From Bacteroidales bacterium (lineage in GTDB: Bacteria; Bacteroidota; Bacteroidia; Bacteroidales; UBA932): DNA of 55,895 nt. This document shows positions 1 through 8,224 of this stretch, in pieces. Numbering within the stretch: position 1 is the stretch's first letter; every line of letters starts with the position of its first letter. The stretch covers positions 1-55,895 of the forward strand of contig JAFZBQ010000009.1 in assembly GCA_017561665.1 (NCBI GenBank). The letters are read 5' to 3'. The notes under the pieces are model-generated. The model was not told the DNA's origin. It ran no database searches and was given only the letters and a program-made list of their open reading frames with translations. A program made the position numbers and the translations under genes.

Positions 1-1109
1 GCGGTGTTCTTGGTGTACTGGCTGAACGGGGTTACCAATGGCGGGTAACCGAGCTTGGGCCATACATATTCAACCTCCTGGAACAACTTGACAGCAAGTT
101 CGTCCAGGCTGAGCTCTTTCTGGCCCTGCTTCTTGAGCGACATGTTGATTGCGCCCTGGAAGCCCTTGAGGTCGGCCATCATGGAACCCATCATACCGCC
201 GGGCAGGCCGCAGCCCACCAGCAGCGAACTCATCTTGGAGTTGGACGGCTCAATGAAGTAGCCCAGGAAATCGTCCATGAAGCTCTGGGTGAGGCGGCGA
301 ACCTCCATATAAGCATCCATATTGAGATCCTTGACCAGGAAACCGTCGGCCTTCATCATCTCGCGGATGGTGATTACGTCGGGATGAACCTTACCCCATG
401 AAAGCGGTTCAACAGCCACGTCCAGATAGTCGGCGCCGGCGCGTGCCACCTCCAGCATACTTGCGGGAGAGAAGCCGGGGCCGGTGTGGCCGTGATACTG
501 AACCTTGATGTGGGGATATTTCTTCTTGATGCTGGCAACCAGCTGACCCAGCGCGGTGGGACGGCCGATACCCGCCATATCCTTGAGGGCGATCTCGTCG
601 CAGCCGTACTCAACCACCTTGTCCACAACGCCCATGTAATACTCTACGGTGTGGATGGGAGAATGGGTGATACTCAGGGCCACCTGGCTGATCATACCAG
701 CCTTCTTTGCATATTCAACAGAAAGACGGAGGTTGCGGTGGTCATTGAGGCCGCAGAAAGAACGCGAAATGTTGGTACCCTGAGCGCATTTTACCTTGTA
801 CATCAACTCGCGGACATCCTTGGGGACCGGATTCATGCGGAGTGCGTTCAAACCGCGCTCCAGCATGTGGGTCTGGATGCCGACCTTGTTGAACGGAGCG
901 GTCCACTTGCGGACTGCCACGTTGGGATTTTCGCCAAAAAGGAGATTGACCTGCTCGAATGCGCCGCCGTTGGTCTCAACGCGGTCGAAGCAACCCATAT
1001 CGATAATGGGCTGAGCTACCTGAAGCAACTGGTCAACTCTCGGGACATATTTGCCCGAAGACTGCCACATATCCCTGTACACCAGGGAGAATTTGATTTC
1101 GCGTGCCAT
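1..1109 (-). CDS. Oxaloacetate decarboxylase alpha / pyruvate carboxylase subunit B-type carboxyltransferase (partial, 3' end outside window)
   Basis: The first 369 residues are present. They form a biotin-dependent carboxyltransferase TIM barrel of the DRE-TIM/HMGL-like superfamily, which moves a carboxyl group between a 2-oxoacid and biotin. Landmarks are YRDMWQS near the N-terminus, ALKDMAG (the lysine that is carbamylated in the family) and the metal-binding HGH in QYHGHTGPG. GGMMGSMMADL and the VTPFSQY segment follow, as in the family. Any C-terminal biotinyl domain with its lysine lies beyond position 1, so it cannot be judged here. RDMWQS, where many bacteria have RDGHQS, is as I remember it for Bacteroidales homologs. 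The start is the ATG at 1109-1107. A TAAATTTG box on the minus strand at 1142-1149 is a possible -7 element, but I see no convincing -33 box. The role is either sodium-pumping oxaloacetate decarboxylation or anaplerotic carboxylation; sequence alone does not decide. Confidence 0.88.
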   Translation of the reverse strand, partial: MAREIKFSLVYRDMWQSSGKYVPRVDQLLQVAQPIIDMGCFDRVETNGGAFEQVNLLFGENPNVAVRKWTAPFNKVGIQTHMLERGLNALRMNPVPKDVRELMYKVKCAQGTNISRSFCGLNDHRNLRLSVEYAKKAGMISQVALSITHSPIHTVEYYMGVVDKVVEYGCDEIALKDMAGIGRPTALGQLVASIKKKYPHIKVQYHGHTGPGFSPASMLEVARAGADYLDVAVEPLSWGKVHPDVITIREMMKADGFLVKDLNMDAYMEVRRLTQSFMDDFLGYFIEPSNSKMSSLLVGCGLPGGMMGSMMADLKGFQGAINMSLKKQGQKELSLDELAVKLFQEVEYVWPKLGYPPLVTPFSQYTKNT

Positions 1110-1158
1110 TTAAAATGTTATTTCATAGGTTGAATGGACGGCAAATTTAGTCAAAAAA

Positions 1159-1189
1159 TGTTGGATTTTGAAAAATTTGTTTACCTTTG
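1159..1189 (+). promoter_or_regulatory. Bacteroidetes-type promoter for tRNA-His
   Basis: A TACCTTTG -7 box lies at 1182-1189 and a TGTTG -33-like element ends at 1163, 18 nt upstream. The tRNA begins 16 nt downstream of the -7 box. The same TACCTTTG box precedes the other two tRNAs in this window. Confidence 0.6.
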
Positions 1190-1205
1190 CGGTCCACATT
1201 ACACG

Positions 1206-1279
1206 GTGCCTGTAGTTCAGTTGGTTAGAGCGTCAGATTGTGGTTCTGAATGTCGTGGGTTCGAGTCCCACCAGGCACC
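1206..1279 (+). tRNA. tRNA-His (GTG anticodon)
   Basis: A full cloverleaf can be drawn. The acceptor stem pairs GTGCCTG with CAGGCAC (1272-1278). The anticodon stem TCAGA/TCTGA encloses the loop TTGTGGT with anticodon GTG, and the T arm carries GTTCGAGTC. A G lies at 1205 and the discriminator at 1279 is C, which gives the extra G(-1):C73 pair typical of bacterial tRNA-His. CCA is not encoded. It lies 59 nt before rpsP and could share its transcript. Confidence 0.97.
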
Positions 1280-1338
1280 CTACCCTTTTCTCGTGAAGAA
1301 GAGGAAGTTAGAATATTAACTTTTAAAATGTTTACACA

Positions 1339-1911
1339 ATGGCTGTAAAGATTCGCCTGGCTCGCCATGGCAAGAAAAACTTCGCATTTTACCACATCGT
1401 GGTAGCTGATTCCCGCGCACCCCGTAACGGTCGTTACATCGAGCAGCTCGGTACTTACAATCCCAACACCAATCCCGCTAACATCGTTGTCAACAGCGAA
1501 CGTGCACTCTATTGGCTTGGTGTAGGCGCACAACCCACCCCGACCACCCGTCGCATCCTCTCTTACGAAGGTATCCTTCTTAAGAAGCACCTTGCAGGCG
1601 GTGTAGCAAAGGGCGCTCTCACTGAGGAGCAGGCTGCTGCCAAGTGGGATGCCTGGAAGGCAGAGCGTGACGCAAAGGTTGCTGCAAAGGTTTCCAACGT
1701 AGCCGCCAGCAAGCGTGACGCTGCAAAGGCTGCAAAAGAGGCCGAGGCTAAGGTCAACGACGCCCGCGCAGAGGCTATCGCCAAGAAGAAAGCAGAAGAG
1801 GCTGAAGCTGCCCGCAAGGCTGCAGAAGAGGCCAAGGCTGCTGCTGAGGCTGCCGCTGCCGAAGAAGCTCCCGCAGAGGAAGCTGCCGAGGAAGCACCCG
1901 CAGAGGCTTAA
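1339..1911 (+). CDS. rpsP: 30S ribosomal protein S16 with long Ala/Glu-rich tail
   Basis: Residues 1 to about 85 are the conserved S16 core ([53 protein letters not shown]), a small-subunit protein needed for 30S assembly. The protein is 190 residues, against 80-90 in most bacteria. The extra roughly 100 residues are a low-complexity, helical and highly charged tail rich in Ala, Glu and Lys, ending in repeated [12 protein letters not shown] units. Long S16 tails are common in Bacteroidetes, so this is lineage-typical, but the tail's role is unknown. It is followed after 3 nt by rimM, the classic rpsP-rimM pairing that couples S16 with a 30S maturation factor. The start ATG begins 60 nt after the tRNA-His gene. 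Confidence 0.97.
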   Translation: MAVKIRLARHGKKNFAFYHIVVADSRAPRNGRYIEQLGTYNPNTNPANIVVNSERALYWLGVGAQPTPTTRRILSYEGILLKKHLAGGVAKGALTEEQAAAKWDAWKAERDAKVAAKVSNVAASKRDAAKAAKEAEAKVNDARAEAIAKKKAEEAEAARKAAEEAKAAAEAAAAEEAPAEEAAEEAPAEA

Positions 1912-1914
1912 GCG

Positions 1915-2367
1915 ATGCGTATTCTCAAATCGTATGGCACCGAAGGCGGCGTAATCATAAGCGCCCCCGAAGTCGACATCGAGGAGAGGAAATCAGAACC
2001 GGCGTTCATCGAATTCGATGGACTGCCGGTTCCTTTTTTTATTGAGGAAGTCACCCCCCGCGGCGGGGCAAAATACTTTGTCAAACTGGAGGATATCGAC
2101 ACTCTGGAGCAGGCGGAAGAACTTGTCGGCAAGGAGATTAGCTTTGAAGAGGAAGACGATGACGACTACGAAGACATTGTCGGCTACACTGTCATCGACC
2201 AGAATGGACAAAAGATAGGCGAAATCACCGCCTTCGAAGACATCCCCGGCAACCCGTGCATAGAGATCGCCGGCGGAGCACTGATTCCCTGCCCGGACGA
2301 ATGCATCCTGGACGTGGATCAGAAGAAGAAAACCATAAAACTGCAGATCGCAGAGGGCCTGATCTAG
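1915..2367 (+). CDS. rimM: Ribosome maturation factor RimM
   Basis: A 150-residue protein with the two RimM parts: an N-terminal RimM beta-barrel and a C-terminal PRC-barrel (about residues 83-150, starting VGYTVIDQNGQKIGEI and including LIPCPDECILDVD). RimM binds S19 and helps mature the 30S head. The N-terminus is short: it begins MRILKSYGTEGGV, matching the usual KxxGxxGEV motif with almost nothing before it. A long acidic run (EEEDDDDYED) joins the two domains. The gene follows rpsP after 3 nt, and its last 4 bases overlap the end of the convergent def gene. Confidence 0.93.
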   Translation: MRILKSYGTEGGVIISAPEVDIEERKSEPAFIEFDGLPVPFFIEEVTPRGGAKYFVKLEDIDTLEQAEELVGKEISFEEEDDDDYEDIVGYTVIDQNGQKIGEITAFEDIPGNPCIEIAGGALIPCPDECILDVDQKKKTIKLQIAEGLI

Positions 2368-2930
2368 GCCTTTTCTACCTTTGATTTATAGGAAGTACGC
2401 GCCAGACCGCGCGAAATGTTGTTCAACCGCTTTGCAAGGATCTTGCGGCGGATGGGGGCCGCCTTGTCGGTGAACATCACGCCGTCCAGGTGGTCCATCT
2501 CGTGCTGAACCATACGGGCTGCGAAATTGTCGAAAATTTCTTCCTTCTCTTCCAGATTCTCATCGAAATAGCGCACGGTTATGGTCTTTGGCCGCTTGAT
2601 GTCGGCGTCCACGCTGGGTATCGACAGGCATCCTTCAGAATATTCTGACATCTCGCTGCTTTCACTCACCACCACCGGGTTTATCATCTTGCGCACGAAG
2701 CCCTTGAGCTCCGGATAGTTCTCCACCAGCTCGTTGCCGTCCACAACCAGCATCCGCTCGCTGACACCCACCTGCGGTGCTGCCAGGCCGCAGCCGTCGG
2801 CCTCGTGCATGGTCTCGTGCATATCCTCGAAGAAGGCCTGGATTTTGGCCTTGTCGGCAGTGGACAAATCGACCTCGGCAGCGCGCTCGCGCAATACCGG
2901 AGAGCCATAGAGATAAATCGGAAGTATCAT
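2364..2930 (-). CDS. def: Peptide deformylase
   Basis: A 188-residue enzyme that removes the formyl group from N-terminal formyl-methionine of new proteins in the cytoplasm. All three family motifs are visible: GCGLAAPQVG (I), EGCLS with the metal-binding Cys (II), and QHEMDHLDG, the HExxH zinc/iron site (III). The start ATG is at 2930-2928. It sits 4 nt downstream of ruvX on the same strand, so the two are probably one operon. It converges on rimM with a 4-base overlap of stop codons. Confidence 0.97.
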   Translation of the reverse strand: MILPIYLYGSPVLRERAAEVDLSTADKAKIQAFFEDMHETMHEADGCGLAAPQVGVSERMLVVDGNELVENYPELKGFVRKMINPVVVSESSEMSEYSEGCLSIPSVDADIKRPKTITVRYFDENLEEKEEIFDNFAARMVQHEMDHLDGVMFTDKAAPIRRKILAKRLNNISRGLARTSYKSKVEKA

Positions 2931-2934
2931 AATA

Positions 2935-3360
2935 TCAATTTTTTATCGAATCGGGCCGGTCCAGATAGCTCTGCAGGATGATGCTGGCGCTGATCTTGTC
3001 CACCGCCTCCTTCTCTCGCCGGGCCATCTTCTTCATTCCGCCGTCAATCATGGCGCGATGGGCCAGCACTGAGGTGAACCGCTCGTCCTCCAGGGTCACC
3101 GGGATATCCGGGAACTTTTTCCTGAGCAGATTCAAAAAGGCGTCGACGTCCCTGGCCGCCTCGCTGGGAGCGCCGTCCAGGTTCATCGGATAGCCCACCA
3201 CAAACCGTATAATGGTCTCATTCTGCGAGTATTTTTGAAGATAATCTATTATATTTGCAGAATGGACGGTGTCCAGGGCCGATGCAAACACCATCGTCGG
3301 GTCGCTGACTGCCAACCCGGTGCGCTTGCGTCCAAAGTCGATGCCGATTATTCTGTTCAT
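2935..3360 (-). CDS. ruvX: Putative pre-16S rRNA nuclease RuvX/YqgF
   Basis: 141 residues with an RNase H-like fold. The N-terminus NRIIGIDFGRKRTGLAVSD carries the first catalytic Asp. VVGYPMNLDG and the TLEDERFTSV motif follow, and DKISASIILQSYL near the end is the usual C-terminal Asp helix. The family is linked to 5' processing of 16S rRNA and was once thought to be a Holliday-junction resolvase. I chose the ATG at 3360; an upstream in-frame TTG at 3369 lies inside a TAACTTTG -7-like box (3367-3374, minus strand), so it is more likely promoter than coding. That spacing would give a very short leader or a leaderless mRNA. It is followed by def. Confidence 0.92.
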   Translation of the reverse strand: MNRIIGIDFGRKRTGLAVSDPTMVFASALDTVHSANIIDYLQKYSQNETIIRFVVGYPMNLDGAPSEAARDVDAFLNLLRKKFPDIPVTLEDERFTSVLAHRAMIDGGMKKMARREKEAVDKISASIILQSYLDRPDSIKN

Positions 3361-3380
3361 CGGCCGCAAAGTTAGTTATT

Positions 3381-4136
3381 ATGAATAAAAAGTTAAAAAC
3401 ATATCTCTTTGCCCTGTCGGTTGCGGTGCTGACCTATCTGCTGATAGATTTCACTCCGCTGCGGCGCACCATACGCGGATACCCTTCCCGGGAAACCCGC
3501 GAGGCAGCGCTTGAAAACCGGCTGAAGATAGACTCCCTGGAGCGACAGATACAGCTCTGGGCGTTTCAGGTAGGAAACATCCAGCGTGTGATGAGCGGCC
3601 GCGAGGCGATGGATCTGGACAGTATCGCCGCCCTGCACAAGGAGACCGGAGAAGAGGACATGTACGCCACAATGTACGCCCGTCAGGACTCGCTTCTGCG
3701 CGGCATCGTAGAGAAGGAGACCGCTCTGGACCTGAGCCAGGCCGACATCCACGGCACTTTACTGGAGGGACTGGACTTCTTCACCCCGCTCAAAGGTATG
3801 GTCACGGAGCCGTTCAACCTGGCCATCAACCACCCCTACATCGACATTGCGGCCGACGAGAACGCCACTGTATACAGCATTATGGACGGCACGGTAATCA
3901 GCGCCGGGTGGAACGACGATACCGGCTATGTGATGATAATCCAGCACGGACACGACCTGGTGTCCATTTACAAACATAACGACCGTCTGCTCAAGCAGGC
4001 GGGCGACAAGGTCAAGGTCGGCACCCCCATCGCCATTGTGGGCAATAGCGGCCGCCTGGCAACCGGCGTGCAGCTGCACCTGGAGCTCTGGCACGGCGGC
4101 GAAGCGGTAGATCCGGCAAAATACATCAGTTTCTAA
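3381..4136 (+). CDS. M23/LytM-family peptidase-like envelope protein
   Basis: 251 residues. An N-terminal membrane anchor (about residues 7-24) is followed by a short helical region and a C-terminal LytM (peptidase M23) domain of about 110 residues. LytM enzymes cut peptide cross-links in peptidoglycan. The HPYID segment supplies the His and Asp zinc ligands, and IYKHNDRL supplies the central catalytic-type His. The usual HxH near the end reads Q-L-H (GVQLHLELW), so the first His, a catalytic residue in LytM, is Gln. The protein may therefore be a weak enzyme or an amidase activator rather than a full endopeptidase. It is divergent from ruvX (20 nt apart) and is followed directly by dxr. Confidence 0.82.
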   Translation: MNKKLKTYLFALSVAVLTYLLIDFTPLRRTIRGYPSRETREAALENRLKIDSLERQIQLWAFQVGNIQRVMSGREAMDLDSIAALHKETGEEDMYATMYARQDSLLRGIVEKETALDLSQADIHGTLLEGLDFFTPLKGMVTEPFNLAINHPYIDIAADENATVYSIMDGTVISAGWNDDTGYVMIIQHGHDLVSIYKHNDRLLKQAGDKVKVGTPIAIVGNSGRLATGVQLHLELWHGGEAVDPAKYISF

Positions 4137-4137
4137 G

Positions 4138-5301
4138 ATGCAGCAGGACGGTAAGATTCACATTGCGGTTTTAGGCTCCACAGGGAGCATCGGTACCCAG
4201 ACGCTGGACGTAATATCCCAGCATCCCGACCTTTTCCAGGCGGAACTTCTGGTGGCCGGCAGCAACAGCGCCCTGCTGATAGAGCAGGCCCGCGCGTTCA
4301 ACCCGGGCAGCGTGGTTATCTGCGACGAAAGCAAATACAAAGAGGTTTTTGACGCCCTGGACAAAGAGGATATCAAGGTCTACGCCGGGATGGATTCGGT
4401 GTGCGACATGATGTCCGACAGCACTATAGACATCGTGGTGGCTTCCATAGTCGGCTTTGCCGGACTGCGCAGCGCCATCGCCGCCATCGAGGCGGGCAAG
4501 ACGGTGGCCCTTGCCAACAAGGAGACGCTGGTGGCGGCCGGAAGCCTGGTGATGAATCTGGCGGCCAAGCGCGGCACCCGCATCGTCCCGGTGGACAGCG
4601 AGCATTCCGCAATCTTCCAGTGCCTGCAGGGGAGCCGTCGCGCCGATGTGGAGAAGCTGCTGCTGACCTGCTCCGGAGGCCCTTTCCTTCACAAGACCAA
4701 AGAAGAAATCGCACGGATGACGCCTGCGGCGGCGCTGAAGCATCCCCGTTGGAACATGGGAGCCAAGGTCACTATCGATTCGGCCAGCCTTATGAACAAG
4801 GGACTGGAGATGATAGAGGCCCGGTGGCTGTTCGATATGCCGGCAGAGCGTATCGAGGTGGTGATTCATCCCGAATCGATAATCCACTCCGCCGTACAGT
4901 ATCAAGACGGTGCGATAATCGCCCAGCTGAGCGTACCCGACATGCGCATCCCCATACAGTATGCCCTCGGATGTCCCGTCAGGCTGAATCTCAACGCCCC
5001 TCGCATCAGCTTTGCCAAATTGGGGCAGATGACCTTCGAAGCCCCCGACATTGACAGGTTCCCTTGTCTGGGAATAGCCCGCAGGGCGCTGGACAAAGGT
5101 GGCAACGCCGCCTGCGCCATGAACGCCGCAAACGAAGTGGCGGTGGCCGCATTTTTGCAGGAGAAAATACCGTTTTCTGCTATTCCGGAGGTAATTACGG
5201 GCACCATGTTCCGCACCCCGTTTGTAGCAGAACCTTCGCTGGAGGACATCTACGCCACGCATGGGCAGGCGATGTCCATAGCTAAGGAAATTGCTAATTA
5301 A
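4138..5301 (+). CDS. dxr: 1-deoxy-D-xylulose 5-phosphate reductoisomerase
   Basis: A 387-residue enzyme of the MEP isoprenoid pathway. It converts DXP to 2-C-methyl-erythritol 4-phosphate using NADPH and a divalent metal. The nucleotide-binding loop GSTGSIGTQTLDV is at about residues 14-26; NKETLVAAG, VPVDSEHSAIFQ (metal ligands) and HPESIIHSAVQY follow in the expected order. Length is normal. The start ATG lies 1 nt after the M23 gene stop, and rseP follows after 9 nt. A second MEP gene, ispF, lies at 45057-45542. Confidence 0.97.
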   Translation: MQQDGKIHIAVLGSTGSIGTQTLDVISQHPDLFQAELLVAGSNSALLIEQARAFNPGSVVICDESKYKEVFDALDKEDIKVYAGMDSVCDMMSDSTIDIVVASIVGFAGLRSAIAAIEAGKTVALANKETLVAAGSLVMNLAAKRGTRIVPVDSEHSAIFQCLQGSRRADVEKLLLTCSGGPFLHKTKEEIARMTPAAALKHPRWNMGAKVTIDSASLMNKGLEMIEARWLFDMPAERIEVVIHPESIIHSAVQYQDGAIIAQLSVPDMRIPIQYALGCPVRLNLNAPRISFAKLGQMTFEAPDIDRFPCLGIARRALDKGGNAACAMNAANEVAVAAFLQEKIPFSAIPEVITGTMFRTPFVAEPSLEDIYATHGQAMSIAKEIAN

Positions 5302-5310
5302 CAGACTTTT

Positions 5311-6735
5311 ATGGTACTTTTTATAAAGATAGTACAGGTAATCTTCGCCCTGTCGATTTTGATTCTGATCCACGAGCTGGGGCACTATACATTCGCCAAA
5401 CTGTTCAAGACCAGGGTCGACCAGTTCTACCTGTTCTTCAATCCAAAGTTCTCGCTGTTCCGCTGTAAGAAGTTCGGCGGCAAACTGCACACCAAGTTCT
5501 TTTCAAAGAACGAGCAGCCGCTGCCCCCCGACAGCGATCTGAGCGCGCTTGCCGACGATGACTGGCGCAAATATCCCGACAACACCGAATACGGCATCGG
5601 CTGGATTCCCCTGGGCGGCTATTGCGCAATCGCCGGAATGATAGACGAGACCAAGGACGCCAGCGCCCTGAGCAAGGAGCCGCAGCCGTGGGAACTCCGC
5701 ACCAAACCCGCCTGGCAGCGTTTCTTGATAATGTTCGGCGGCGTGCTGTTCAACTTTATCCTGGCCATAATACTCTACGCTGCCGTTTTGCACCATTGGG
5801 GCGAGGAGTATCTGCGCAACGAAGACGCCGTGTACGGCATCGCCGTAAATGACCTCTCCAAGGAGATGGGCTTTGAAAACGGCGACAAAATCCTTTCAAT
5901 TGACGGCCGCGAGATAGACGATTTCTCGCAGATCCAGATAGAGCTCGTGCACTCCCGTGCCAGCGAAGTCAAGGTGCTGCGCGGCACCGACACCCTCACG
6001 ATAGAGATTGGCGAGGAATACATCCCCCGCATGCTCAATTCGCCCGGAATGTTCTCTCTGGCATATCCCTTCGAGGTGGCCGGCTTTATGGAGAACTCCA
6101 TCAACAAGGATTCCGGGCTTCAGCCCGGCGACCGCGTAGTGGCGGTAAACGGCGAGGAGATGTTCCTGGTGCCCGACATCCACGAGGCGTTGCAGGCGCA
6201 CAAGGGAGATTCGATTCTGGTGGATGTCACGCGCGCCGGGGCCCGGCAGCAGGTCGGCCTGCAGGTCGACACCACCGGTATGGTGCAGGTGATGCTGGAG
6301 AGCGACCTGACCAAGTTCTTCAAGGTCACCCGCAACAAATATGGATTCTTCCCTGCAATTCCTGCCGGCATCCGCAAGGCCTGCAAATACATCGGCAGTT
6401 ACGTAAAGGACCTGGGGTTGATATTCTCGCCCAAGACCAAAGCCTATAAGTCGGTGGGCAGCTTTATCACCATCGGCCGCATCTTCCCCGGCACTTGGGA
6501 CTGGCAGCGCGTCTGGTCACTGACGGCGATGCTGTCGATAATGCTGGCGGTACTCAACATCATCCCCATCCCCGGCCTGGACGGCGGCCACATCCTCTTT
6601 ATCCTTGTAGAAATCATCACCGGCCGCAAGCCCAGCGACAAATTCCTGGAGGTAGCCCAGACAATCGGCATGATACTGCTCTTGGCACTGATGGTGCTGG
6701 CCTTCGGCAATGATATAAGAAGTTTATTCAAATAG
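5311..6735 (+). CDS. rseP: Site-2 protease RseP (RIP zinc metalloprotease)
   Basis: A 474-residue inner-membrane zinc metalloprotease that cleaves transmembrane helices, typically of anti-sigma factors or signal-peptide remnants. The first transmembrane segment holds the active-site HELGH (IHELGHY). A central membrane segment (FGGVLFNFILAIILYA) follows, then a periplasmic region with PDZ-type repeats (DRVVAVNGEEM). The C-terminal membrane pair includes the third ligand motif IPIPGLDGGH. The pairing of dxr and rseP is common in bacteria. I see no anti-sigma target nearby. It is followed after 7 nt by the DUF4837 gene. Confidence 0.95.
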   Translation: MVLFIKIVQVIFALSILILIHELGHYTFAKLFKTRVDQFYLFFNPKFSLFRCKKFGGKLHTKFFSKNEQPLPPDSDLSALADDDWRKYPDNTEYGIGWIPLGGYCAIAGMIDETKDASALSKEPQPWELRTKPAWQRFLIMFGGVLFNFILAIILYAAVLHHWGEEYLRNEDAVYGIAVNDLSKEMGFENGDKILSIDGREIDDFSQIQIELVHSRASEVKVLRGTDTLTIEIGEEYIPRMLNSPGMFSLAYPFEVAGFMENSINKDSGLQPGDRVVAVNGEEMFLVPDIHEALQAHKGDSILVDVTRAGARQQVGLQVDTTGMVQVMLESDLTKFFKVTRNKYGFFPAIPAGIRKACKYIGSYVKDLGLIFSPKTKAYKSVGSFITIGRIFPGTWDWQRVWSLTAMLSIMLAVLNIIPIPGLDGGHILFILVEIITGRKPSDKFLEVAQTIGMILLLALMVLAFGNDIRSLFK

Positions 6736-6742
6736 ACACGAT

Positions 6743-7747
6743 ATGAAATTTTCAAGATTTATACCGATTGCGATACTGGCGCTTGTACTGGCGGCCGGAT
6801 GCAAGAACAGCGGCGGCGAGATACTCCCCTCCATCAGCGGCAAGGCCGGCGAAGTTGCCGTAGTCTGCTCCAAGGCCGAGTGGGAAGGCGAGCCCGGCAC
6901 CACCATCCGCGCCCTGCTGGGCAACGAGGTCCCCTATCTACCTCAGGTAGAGCCTATGTACGACCTGTTCAACGTGCCGGAGCAGGCCTTTACCAAACTG
7001 TTCCGCGTACACCGCAACATAATCGTCTTTGCCACAGATAAAAAGTACACCGAGTGCACCTACACCGTCTTTAACGACGTGTGGGCCACTCCCCAGACGG
7101 TAATCAACATACAGGCTCCTGACGGGGCTGCTGCGGCAACCATGGTCACAAAAAAGAGCGACAAGATTCTCGCTACCCTTGAAAAGGCCGAGCGGAGCCG
7201 TGTGATAAGCAATATCAAGGCTTTCGAAAACCACGATCTGGGCAAGACTGTCGGCAAGATCTTCGGCGGCAGCCCCGTATTTCCCAACGGCTACACCGTG
7301 AAGAAGGCCACTGACAATTTCATCTGGGTTTCATGCGAAACCACCTACACCAACCAGAGCGTGCTGATATGGAAGTATCCCTATCAGGGAGAGGCATCGC
7401 TTACGCCGGAAGCCCTTGCGGCTAAACGCAACGAGATTACAAAAGAGCATATCCCCTGCACAATGGAGAACAGCTATATGATTCTCAACCCCGATATCTT
7501 CCCCGGAAGCACTACGTTTGAATATCAGGGGCGCAATATAGTGGAGATGCGCGGACTTTGGGAAGCTTACAACGACTTTATGGGAGGCCCCTTCGTTTCC
7601 CACACTTTCCTGAGTCAGGATGGCAGCGAAATCATCACCACAGATGCCTTTGTGTATGCTCCAAAGTACGACAAACGCAACTATCTGCGGCAGGTAGAAG
7701 CAATGCTTTACTCCTTCGAATGGAACAATCCTACGCCGGAAGAGTAA
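6743..7747 (+). CDS. DUF4837 family lipoprotein
   Basis: A 334-residue predicted lipoprotein. The signal peptide ends at a lipobox (LAAGC, Cys20). The body matches what I know of DUF4837, a Bacteroidetes-restricted family, with segments such as GKAGEVAVV near the start, LFNVPEQAFTKLF, and FEYQGRNIVEMRGLWEA further on. No enzymatic motif is visible and the function is unknown. It is the last gene of the M23-dxr-rseP run, so an envelope role is a reasonable guess but no more. A tRNA-Glu promoter follows immediately. Confidence 0.8.
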   Translation: MKFSRFIPIAILALVLAAGCKNSGGEILPSISGKAGEVAVVCSKAEWEGEPGTTIRALLGNEVPYLPQVEPMYDLFNVPEQAFTKLFRVHRNIIVFATDKKYTECTYTVFNDVWATPQTVINIQAPDGAAAATMVTKKSDKILATLEKAERSRVISNIKAFENHDLGKTVGKIFGGSPVFPNGYTVKKATDNFIWVSCETTYTNQSVLIWKYPYQGEASLTPEALAAKRNEITKEHIPCTMENSYMILNPDIFPGSTTFEYQGRNIVEMRGLWEAYNDFMGGPFVSHTFLSQDGSEIITTDAFVYAPKYDKRNYLRQVEAMLYSFEWNNPTPEE

Positions 7748-7753
7748 ATTAAA

Positions 7754-7784
7754 TTTGCTTATATCCAAAATTTACATACCTTTG
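7754..7784 (+). promoter_or_regulatory. Promoter of the tRNA-Glu/rpsT unit
   Basis: TTTG (7754-7757), 19 nt, then TACCTTTG (7777-7784): a perfect match to the Bacteroidetes -33/-7 pattern. tRNA-Glu starts 21 nt after the -7 box. Confidence 0.85.
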
Positions 7785-7804
7785 CACTCCCAATTTTGGG
7801 ACCC

Positions 7805-7878
7805 GGTGGGTTCGTCTATCGGTAGGACACAAGATTTTCATTCTTGGAAGAGGAGTTCGATTCTCCTACCCACTACCA
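7805..7878 (+). tRNA. tRNA-Glu (TTC anticodon)
   Basis: The acceptor GGTGGGT pairs with ACCCACT (first pair G-U). The D arm is GTCT/GGAC. The anticodon arm CAAGA-TTTTCAT-TCTTG carries anticodon TTC, and the T arm has loop TTCGATT. Discriminator A at 7875 is followed by an encoded CCA (7876-7878). It is probably co-transcribed with rpsT, 19 nt downstream. Confidence 0.97.
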
Positions 7879-7897
7879 AATATAAAATATTAAAGTA

Positions 7898-8152
7898 ATG
7901 GCAAATCACGCATCAGCAGACAAGCGTTTCCGTCAGAGTGAGAGACGCAGATTGCATAACAAGTATTATGCACGCACAACCAGGAACGCCATCAAGGCTA
8001 TCCGCAACACTACAGACAAGGCAGCCGCAGAGCAAATGGCTCCCAAGGTATTCGCAATGATTGACAAACTTGCAAAAACAAACGTCATTCACAAAAACAA
8101 AGCTGCGAATTTAAAAAGCGGTATAGCACTCCATATCAACAAAATGGCATAA
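7898..8152 (+). CDS. rpsT: 30S ribosomal protein S20
   Basis: An 84-residue, very basic helical protein matching S20 ([21 protein letters not shown] at the start, [17 protein letters not shown] at the end). S20 binds 16S rRNA early in 30S assembly. It shares the tRNA-Glu promoter and is closed by a strong hairpin terminator, forming a compact tRNA-ribosomal protein transcription unit. Confidence 0.97.
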   Translation: MANHASADKRFRQSERRRLHNKYYARTTRNAIKAIRNTTDKAAAEQMAPKVFAMIDKLAKTNVIHKNKAANLKSGIALHINKMA

Positions 8153-8177
8153 TTTGAGGATTTAACCTCGGATTTTG

Positions 8178-8212
8178 AAACAAACTCTCCATATTTGGGG
8201 AGTTTGTTTTTT
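8178..8212 (+). terminator. Rho-independent terminator after rpsT
   Basis: The arm 8181-8190 pairs with 8197-8206 (10 bp with one G-U), extended by AAA/TTT, around a 6-nt loop (8191-8196). The hairpin is followed by a T run. It ends 13 nt before the radC start. Confidence 0.85.
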
Positions 8213-8224
8213 ATTTACACACTT

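Noticed and set aside
1..1109. RDMWQS instead of RDGHQS as a sign of an inactive carboxyltransferase
   Set aside because: As far as I recall, Bacteroidales homologs share RDMWQS, and the Lys and HGH motifs are intact, so it looks lineage-typical.
4171..5490. Open frame of 439 codons on the minus strand, opposite dxr
   Set aside because: It runs antisense to a clear dxr gene, has Gly/His-rich composition typical of shadow frames in GC-rich DNA, and matches no family.
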